64,000 nt of DNA, from NCBI GenBank assembly GCA_022393335.1, contig JAJEKB010021049.1:863310-927309 (forward strand), in the 5' to 3' direction. Below, piece by piece: positions 56,561 to 64,000 of this stretch. Both the position numbers and the translations under genes were made by a program. The DNA is from Macrotrachela quadricornifera (Eukaryota; Rotifera; Eurotatoria; Philodinida; Philodinidae). The notes beneath the pieces were generated by a model that saw only the letters and a list, made by a program, of their open reading frames with translations, did not search any database and was not told where the DNA came from. Each line of letters begins with the position of its first letter. Position 1 is the stretch's first letter.

Positions 56561-58786
56561 ATGGATAAATTGGAAAAAAAGATAGGTGATACTTTTGGCA
56601 GTGAGAAAAACAAAGAACCATCGTCATCTCCTAAAAATACTGATGTAAACACAGAACCATTACGACGTGTAAATATTCGTCCTGTTCAAAACTTCTTACT
56701 GATCTGGCTGGACAACAATAGTGATGAAGTTAAAAACGACGATTATATGAAAACAATGTCCAAATTACGCGAAATTGTGAATACTGTACATACATTCACC
56801 ACGATGGATGAATGTGTCAACTTCATTAGTGGCATTGAAAACGAGAAGACATTTGTGATTTCATCGGGTGCACTTGGACAAACAACAGTACCCGTTATTC
56901 ATGAAATGCCACACGTTAGTAAGATTTATATTTTTTGCGAAAACAAAGCTTACTATGAGCAATGGGCGAAAAATTGGTCAAAAGTGCAAGATGTCTTCAC
57001 AGACATTAGACCAATCTGTGATGCACTAAAACAGGCCACCTACGAATGTGATCAAAATACCATTTCAATGAGCTTTATAGACACGAATGAGGATGCAAAA
57101 GATAGAAAACTTGACCACTTTGACCAATCATTTATGTATACTCAGATACTAAAGGAAATTCTTTTAGCAATTGATTTTGAACAACAACACATCAACGACT
57201 TCATTGTCTACTGTCGTGAACAATTTGCTGGTAATCCAAGTGAATTAAAAAATGTCGACAAACTCGAAAAAGAATATCACAAACATCTTCCAATCTGGTG
57301 GTATACTTGCCAATGTTTTCTTTACTCTATGTTAAATCGTTCATTACGAATGATGGAAGCAGATCTCATCGTCAATATGGGCTTTTTTATTAAAGATCTT
57401 CACAAGCACATTAAACAACTGCACTCCAAGCAATATGTTGGACATATCCATTCTAACCAATTTACAGTATATCGTGGTCAAGGTCTTTCACAAACAGACT
57501 TTCATAATTTATTCAAGACAAAAGATGGTTTATTATCTTTTAATAATTTTTTATCCACCAGTATGAATCGACAAGTATCTCTTAATTTTGCTCGTGACAC
57601 AATGCAAACTTCTGATTCGGTGGGCATTTTATTCATCATGAAAATTGATCCATCTATATCATCAACACCTTTTGCCAATGTTCGTAATGTTAGTTATTTT
57701 GAAGGTGAAGAAGAAATTCTCTTCTCCATGCATTCCGTATTTCGTATTGGAGACATCAAACAAATAGATAATAACAATAACCGTCTCTGGGAAGTGGAAT
57801 TAACATTAACCAGTGATAATGACCCGGATTTACACAGTTTAACTGAACAAATACGCAAAGAAACATTTCCACACGCACAAGGATGGTATCGTATGGGTAA
57901 TTTATTGATTAAACTTGGACAGTTCGATAAAGCTCAACAACTGTGTGAAATTATGCTTGATCAAGAACCGGATGAGCTTGAAGAAGCACATATTTATCAT
58001 ACGCTCGGAATGATCAAGAATGGTCGAGGAGAATATACACAAGCAATTACATATTATGAAAAATCAATTGAAATCAAACAGATGATTCTTTCTCCTACAC
58101 ACTCTGATTTAGCTACTTCTTACACTAATATTGGTTTGGTGTATAATAACATGGGTGATTACTCAAACGCACTTTCATCTCATGAAAAAGCACTTGAAAT
58201 TGACCAAAAAACTCTTCCTCAAAATCATTCTGATTTGGCTACTTCTTACAATAATATTGGTTTGGTATATAATAACATGGGTAATTATTCAAAAGCACTC
58301 TCATATTATGAAAAAACATTTGAAATTCTACAAAAAGCTCTTCCCCAAAATCATCCTCATTTGGCTACTTCTCACAATAATATTGGTTTGGTATATGACA
58401 ACATGGGTGATTATTCAAAAGCATTTTCGTACTATGAGAAGGGACTTGAAATTCGACAAAAAATTCTTCCTCAAAATCATCCTCATTTGGCTACTTCTTA
58501 TAATAATATTGGTCGTGTGTATGATAAGATGGGCGATTATTCAAAAGCACTTTCGTGTTATGAAAAAGCACTTGAAATTCGACAAAAAGCTCTTCCTGAA
58601 AATCATCCTGATTTGGCTACTTCTTACAATAATATTGGTCGTGTATATGACAACATGAGCGATTATTCCAAAGCACTTTCATATTATGAACGTGCTCTAG
58701 ATATAGGACAACGTGTATTACCTGAAAATCATCCACATCTTCAAATATATAAGAAAAACATTGAAAGTGGAAGGAAGAAATTGTAA
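56561..58786 (+). CDS. NAD:arginine ADP-ribosyltransferase with kinesin-light-chain-type TPRs (741 aa)
   Basis: Single exon, intact. Residues about 37-175 form an alpha/beta domain with a receiver-like pattern (NFLLIWLDNN ... KIYIFCENK). Residues about 185-415 are an arginine-specific ART domain with the R-S-ExE triad: Arg305 in YRGQG, the STS motif at 332-334, and EGEEEIL at 381-387 with Glu383 and the catalytic Glu385. This class transfers ADP-ribose from NAD to arginine. Residues 437-718 carry seven TPRs. The last five are near-identical 42-residue units (ATSYNNIGLVYDNMGDYSKA), as in kinesin light chains, and should bind partner or substrate proteins. No signal peptide or TM is seen, so a cytosolic role is likely. 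ART-TPR fusions are abundant in bdelloid rotifers. Their targets are unknown. Confidence 0.9.
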   Translation: MDKLEKKIGDTFGSEKNKEPSSSPKNTDVNTEPLRRVNIRPVQNFLLIWLDNNSDEVKNDDYMKTMSKLREIVNTVHTFTTMDECVNFISGIENEKTFVISSGALGQTTVPVIHEMPHVSKIYIFCENKAYYEQWAKNWSKVQDVFTDIRPICDALKQATYECDQNTISMSFIDTNEDAKDRKLDHFDQSFMYTQILKEILLAIDFEQQHINDFIVYCREQFAGNPSELKNVDKLEKEYHKHLPIWWYTCQCFLYSMLNRSLRMMEADLIVNMGFFIKDLHKHIKQLHSKQYVGHIHSNQFTVYRGQGLSQTDFHNLFKTKDGLLSFNNFLSTSMNRQVSLNFARDTMQTSDSVGILFIMKIDPSISSTPFANVRNVSYFEGEEEILFSMHSVFRIGDIKQIDNNNNRLWEVELTLTSDNDPDLHSLTEQIRKETFPHAQGWYRMGNLLIKLGQFDKAQQLCEIMLDQEPDELEEAHIYHTLGMIKNGRGEYTQAITYYEKSIEIKQMILSPTHSDLATSYTNIGLVYNNMGDYSNALSSHEKALEIDQKTLPQNHSDLATSYNNIGLVYNNMGNYSKALSYYEKTFEILQKALPQNHPHLATSHNNIGLVYDNMGDYSKAFSYYEKGLEIRQKILPQNHPHLATSYNNIGRVYDKMGDYSKALSCYEKALEIRQKALPENHPDLATSYNNIGRVYDNMSDYSKALSYYERALDIGQRVLPENHPHLQIYKKNIESGRKKL
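58105..58760 (+). repeat. 126-bp tandem repeat encoding TPRs
   Basis: About five units of 126 bp (42 codons) inside the ART-TPR gene share blocks such as TTGGCTACTTCTTACAATAA and GGGTGATTATTCAAAAGCAC. The high DNA similarity suggests recent unit expansion or gene conversion. Confidence 0.85.
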
Positions 58787-59963
58787 TTGTGTACGTGTTT
58801 TCTTTCTATTTGGAAAATAAACATTTAAAAAACTAGAAAATATGTTGTTATTTAAGAGACACTCGTGCGTACAGAGAAACTCTGTCAAATTGAAAAACAC
58901 AATGGGACGATAATTATTAAAAATTTCTTTATTCTAAAGATCAATGATCATATATAAAATGTTCAAGTAAAACAGCTAAACTCTTAAACATAAGCATTGT
59001 AATTGTTTAGAATAATAAATCATATGAAACACACTAAATGATTTTTTTTTCTAACTAAAGAAGTATTTTAACTGATAAATTGAAAGAAAATTATGAGAAC
59101 AATTAAATCCAAATTGAAATTTTATATGTAATTAAATTTTTCTTTTCTGGAATGAAATATCAATAGATTTCAAATATTTAGGATATACTTAAACAGAATA
59201 AAAATAAAGATGAATATTTATGTGAATTTAAATTTATTTATTCAATGTTCATCTTTGTGAATATAGAATTGTTTTAAAAATAGATTACATAAGAAAAAAA
59301 AGAAAAAATTAGTCATACTAACAAATCTACAAAAATCTTAACAAATAAAAATCAAAGATGAAACCTTGTTTGTTCTTGTAGAATCATTATAAAGAAATTC
59401 TCGTTTTATATATGACATTGATATTTAAACATGTATAGAATAAAGAAATGCTTCTCTTGTCATTCAACGATTGTATATTGGCTAAGTAAATAAAACGGAA
59501 AATGTCCTTCTTGTTCAAATGATCTTGAACATAAATTTAACAAAAAAAAAAAAATTTTTTTTCTTTTTGTTTTTGTTATTAATGTTTTTTTATTTTGATA
59601 TTTAAAATGTTAATGAGAGAAAATATTTGATGATAATCGATTTGTTTTTTTTTCTTCTTTTTATTGAAGAACAAATGAAATAAAAATTAAATTCATTAAA
59701 TTTATCAAAAGAGTTGATATAGTAAAATGGTTGAGTGGGTGTGATTGACAAATGAATGTTCTGTTCTTTTATAAAATTTTCGTCTATGGTTATATTTGTC
59801 TTAATAGATGTAAAGAATATTGATCTTCCATTAAAGACAACCAATATTTGAAAAAGAAAAGAAGACGATATAGTATCATTCACTTTAATAAGATACATTC
59901 GTTTCTTCTTTTTTTTTTTTTTTTGGTTAAAAAGGTTTATTATTCATCATTACAAGTCTTATC
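58787..59963. other. Intergenic, no gene seen
   Basis: 3' flank of ART-TPR (AATAAA near 58817) and upstream region of the LCCL gene. Poly-A/T tracts near 59545 and 59910. Confidence 0.45.
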
Positions 59964-62900
59964 ATGAACATTGATTATTCATCATCATCAACATTTATGA
60001 TTTATTATATTTTTATTTTCATTAATTTAAATTCAATAATTTATGGTAAAAAATTTCTTTTATGTTTTTGTGAATAATTAATTAATCTTCTACTTAAAGG
60101 CCAATTTTATTTACCAAATATATGTTTTATGACTTTTGATAATGCAACTGTAACATACGATCCTACATATCCGAATGCAAGGTTTTTCGTTTTTTTTCTT
60201 TTATTTCTTAAAATCTAAAAAATAATAAAAATTCGGTTTTTTTCTTTTCAGTATATTAATATGTCCATCATCATGTTATACAATGAGATATAGAACTAAT
60301 CAAGATGAATATCCAATTTTTGGTAATGAAACATATTCTGGAGTATGTTTTTATATTTTATTTTGAAAAAATTTAAATAAAATTTGTAAATAGAATTCAT
60401 TAATATGTAAATCAGCAATGCATGATGGTCGTGTAGCACCATGGAATAGAGAAAATTCTCCTGTATTAATTCAAAATACTTCTATACAATCATCAACATT
60501 TGGAAATGCACTTAGAAATGGAATTAATTCAGCTAAGTTAGTTAGAATTTTTATTTTATATTTTATTTATTTATTTATTTATTTAAGATTAACATCATCA
60601 TCATTTAATAGTTATAGATTTCTTAATAGTAGAATAAATGGTTCGAAAAAAAAACTAAATTATATTCTAAATATATTTATTATTTATTTATTTATTATAT
60701 AGAAACATCAATAGCTGATATTGCAATTGAACATCGAGGATTTCTTTATTCTCAAGATAAATCATCAAGTATAACATGTAGAAGTAAAACAGATTTATAT
60801 TCAATTGAACCAATTAATATTGATAATGGATGTAAGAATATCATATTATAGAAAGAGAGAAAGAGAGAGAAAGAGATTGATTATCTTATTTTTCATTTCA
60901 TGCATATTTTTCGTAGACCCATAATTCAGTAGAATATTTAATGATCAATAAAAGATTATTAATATTTTGCAAATTAAATAAATCTATTTTTAACAAAAAA
61001 AAGCTATGATAATGAATATGTATATTAAAATTTAGGGAAATATTGGGTTGAAAATCGTTTAAAATATTTTACATTTCCACATAATATGACACGTGATGAA
61101 GCATTAACATTTTGTTCAAATAATAATGGAACATTAATGTATTGGTCTAATACAACTGAACAAAATATACTTCAAAGTTTAAATTTTTGTTTTTTTTGTT
61201 TTATTTAATTATTTGATCAAAATATTATAGATGTACTTTTAACAACAATTCATCAATTATTTCGTTATCAAAGAAATCGAGCAGGTAATAATACACTTAC
61301 ATTTTATATTGGTTTAAAAAGAATTAATCAAATTAAACAATGGGAATCAAATGTAAGTTTAATTTGATTTTTTATAGTTAAAAAAAAATTTTATTTTAAA
61401 TAAAACATAAAGGTAATTAATTATCATGAAGGAATATTTCCAATAAATGTTAATTCAATTAATAATGATGATAATTATTGTACAATAATTCAATCATATG
61501 GTGAAAATCCTCAATCATTTGGTATATATTCTCATCGTTGTGATGATACTAATATTCGAGCATATCCTCTTTGTCGTCTTAATCGTATGTTTTTATTTAT
61601 TATTTTTATTTTAAAATTTTTTAGTTTTTCAAATAGCATCAGTAATAAATCAACAAAATGATTTTATTTATCGTCTTGAATCAGATAGTCAATCAGGAAA
61701 TTTAACAGGTGTTATTGATTTTTGTTCAGAATTAGGTGGTTATCCAATTTATGCAAATAATGCTTATGAATGGCAATTAATTCAAGGTAATTTTGTTATC
61801 TATCTTTCATAAACTTTAAAAAATAAAATTTTCAAATTTCTGCTAAATATTATTAATAAAAATCTTTTATTTTAGAAATAATGTTAAATGATCCAAATTT
61901 TAATACTAATTATGCTTATACAGGTTTAATATCACAAAATAAACAAGTTAATAATGCATATTGGATGCCAAAAAATATTTCTGTATGTTTTATTTAATTT
62001 AAAAAGAAAAAACTCAAAAAAGATTTTTTCTTTTAGTATAATAGTGCATTAAATTATATATGGTTTGCAGTTTCAAGAGGTCCTGATAGAATTGGTTATC
62101 ATCTATCAAAAGCACGTGATGAATCATATTATGCAGTATATGATATAGATCCTTATTCAACATTAAATAATCTTCGATTTTGTCGTAAAAATGATATACG
62201 AACAATGATAAAAGATTCATCATCATGTGATAATAAAGCATGTCGATCACAATGTTTAAATATAACACTTCCAAATGAAAGTGATGATACAAGATTTGGT
62301 TTTTATGGTTGTATACCTAAAGATAGTTTAGCTTCTATTGTTTATACACAATCATTTCCACGTGATGGTATGTTATTATTTTTTTTTTATTTTAATTAAA
62401 AATAAATATTTGTTTGTTTGGTGTTTTTTTTTGAAGGTGATTTTATTCGTCCAATATTACCAATGGAATATAGTGTTGCATTACGTAGAAATTCAAATGA
62501 ATCTTTAACATTAAATTTTAATCAAGTTGATAAAGATCTTCGTTATGATTGTTATGAATATATAAATAATGATAGAAGTGGAACATTAAATGATATAATT
62601 AGATTAAATTGTGATTCATCAAATACAAATAATAAAACAATAAGTGGAATTATTTTAAAACAAAATTTTAATGGTTTACTTGCAATTAGTTTAAGAGAAC
62701 GAAGACTTTCTGCTCATCATACAAGATATATTGATTATCAAGATTGTATTGAAATATTTTTTTTTTTTTATCTGTTTTTTTTTTGAATTTTTATTTTAAA
62801 TATAGCTGGAAGTCGATGTCATTATCAAGGTATTTATCATCCATATATTCCACAATGTATTTGTGCACCAGGATTTTATGGAAGTGAATGTCAATATAGT

Positions 62901-63718
62901 AAGTTGAAAATATTTATTTAAATAAATTTAAATTTAATAATAATAAAGGTTGTCCAAGTGGTTATTATGGTCAAGATTGTGATTATCATTGTTCAGGTGA
63001 TGATGATTATTGTCGAGGTTTATTAATTTGTTTAGCTGATCCATATGGTTGTTCTTGTTATTCGGGTTGGTATGGAACAAATTGTAATATAAGTAAAATG
63101 AATCGTCATTTTTTCTTTGTTCTATTTAATATAAATTTTTTTTTTTTTTTTTATTTAAAAAGGTTGTCCATCGGATTATTATGGACCTGATTGTTCTTAT
63201 AAATGTTCATGTCCTTCTTGTAATAGATTTTCAGGAGCTTGTAATTGTGATGGAACTGAATGTCATCAAGGTATTATTATATTTAAAATATTAAATGAAA
63301 ATTTTATCGAAATCGAGTCGAATCAATCATATAAGATTTGATTCTTCAAATATCATAAATTTCTTTGATAGAGACAGAAGACTTATGCGATATAATGACT
63401 ATAGTTATGATTGATTATTAAAAAAATATATTTATACAAAATAAAATCTCTTTAGGTCCATATAATCGTCGTGATTTAGAATCTCGTTGTTCATCATCAT
63501 CGAATTTAGCTGTATTAATAGCAGTTCCAATAGTCAGTGTTGTTGTTATAATTGCAATAATTGGTGGATTATTATATTGGAGAAAACGACGTTCAGCAGA
63601 TGAAGAAAATTTATTTGAAACTTCAGGTGTTCGTTATTCAACTGATTCATATCAATCATCAATGAGACAAAATCAATTTGATAGAGATTATAATAATATT
63701 CTTAGTGAACGTCTGTGA
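59964..63718 (+). CDS. Type I receptor with LCCL, C-type-lectin-like and EGF-like domains
   Basis: About 14 short exons with 45-200-bp introns can be chained from ATG 59964 to TGA 63716-63718. Exon 1 (59964-60045) is a signal peptide (MIYYIFIFINLNSIIYG). Exons 2-5 form an LCCL domain: CPSSCYTMRYRTNQ, SLICKSAMHDGRVAPWN, FGNALRNGINSAK. Next is a C-type-lectin-like domain (DEALTFCSNNNGTLMYWSNT ... FYIGLKRINQIKQWES ... YCTIIQSYGENP). A second lectin-like unit follows (GVIDFCSELGGYPIYANNAY ... YNSALNYIWFAVSR). Exons after 62810 encode EGF-like repeats (CICAPGFYGSECQY, CPSGYYGQDCDYHC). A TM segment (AVLIAVPIVSVVVIIAIIGG) and a cytoplasmic tail of about 50 residues with several Tyr complete it. The intron donor near 62758 lies in a T-run and is unclear. 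Likely a surface receptor for carbohydrate or matrix ligands; ligand unknown. Confidence 0.82.
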
Positions 63719-64000
63719 TAATTTAATTGAAAAACTAATAAAAAAATTTTTTTTTTCTTTGTTCAATATAAATTAAAATGACAAGATCGATATATATATG
63801 ACTTTTTTTTTTTTGTTAATAAAATCTTTTAAAATTTCATTTTATTTAAGGATTTTTTTTTTGTCTTTATAAAAAATCATTTTATTTAAATAAAAATAAT
63901 TTTTTTTTTTCTTAACATAGTTTATTATTTGTAATGAAAGATCAATGATTTTATACATAAAAAATACATATCTTCAGTCATAACAACAACATATATTTTT
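63719..64000. other. 3' flank, AT-rich
   Basis: T-rich tracts and possible polyadenylation signals (AATAAA near 63820). Nothing else. Confidence 0.4.

Noticed and set aside
58131..58658. 175-codon frame overlapping the TPR repeats
   Set aside because: Out-of-frame shadow of the 126-bp repeat; its repetitive Ile/Lys/Trp string has no protein character.
1..64000. CRISPR arrays, bacterial operons, tRNA or rRNA genes, telomere repeats
   Set aside because: None were seen; spliced genes and composition show nuclear eukaryotic DNA. A dedicated tRNA scan was not possible.

Overview
The window is AT-rich eukaryotic DNA (estimated by eye at about 70% A+T). Its introns are mostly 47-125 bp with GT-AG ends, genes are sparse, and transposon relics are dense. 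The gene families together point to an animal, most likely a bdelloid rotifer: an arginine ADP-ribosyltransferase fused to kinesin-light-chain-type TPRs, an LDL-receptor class A membrane protein, a small lineage-specific rhodopsin-type GPCR, F-box genes starting with an ILDLPDEILL-type motif, a syndapin F-BAR protein, and a fungal-type heme-thiolate peroxidase. The organism call is inference from these families; no marker gene proves it.

Layout. 0-10.7 kb: a two-exon membrane protein of unknown function, a decayed fibronectin-III-like surface protein, a three-exon heme-thiolate peroxidase with signal peptide, and an F-BAR protein lacking SH3. 12.7-24.9 kb: two inverted F-box paralogues with matching exon structure, both disrupted (one nonsense codon, one frameshift), separated by MITE-like elements, a tandem repeat, a frameshifted coiled-coil gene and a dynein heavy chain relic. 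25.4-27.5 kb: a complete MULE DNA transposon with target-site duplication and a transposase carrying late nonsense codons. 28.4-35.8 kb: a direct segmental duplication of a two-TM DUF3592-like gene flanking a decayed integrase gene and a Tc1/mariner element. 35.9-38.9 kb: a 1.85-kb element with about 515-bp terminal inverted repeats abutting a broken LDLa receptor gene. 40-41 kb: an intact 7TM receptor. 44.4-46.6 kb: a second dynein relic beside a cluster of three MITE-like elements, one nested in another with a perfect 9-bp target-site duplication. 47-49 kb: an orphan Gln/Ser-rich exon and a frameshifted relic. 50.7-52.4 kb: a five-exon mitochondrial-looking membrane protein whose last exon encodes a J domain. 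55.6-56.1 kb: a foldback element. 56.6-58.8 kb: the ART-TPR gene. 60-63.7 kb: a many-exon type I receptor with LCCL, C-type-lectin-like and EGF-like modules.

No operon-like joint pathway is visible. The intact genes are independent eukaryotic loci. The picture suits a gene-poor, transposon-rich accessory region where surface receptors, F-box, ART-TPR and acquired enzyme genes turn over quickly. Coordinates come from manual reading; exon ends were checked for reading-frame phase, but edges of relics and of elements without a target-site duplication are approximate.
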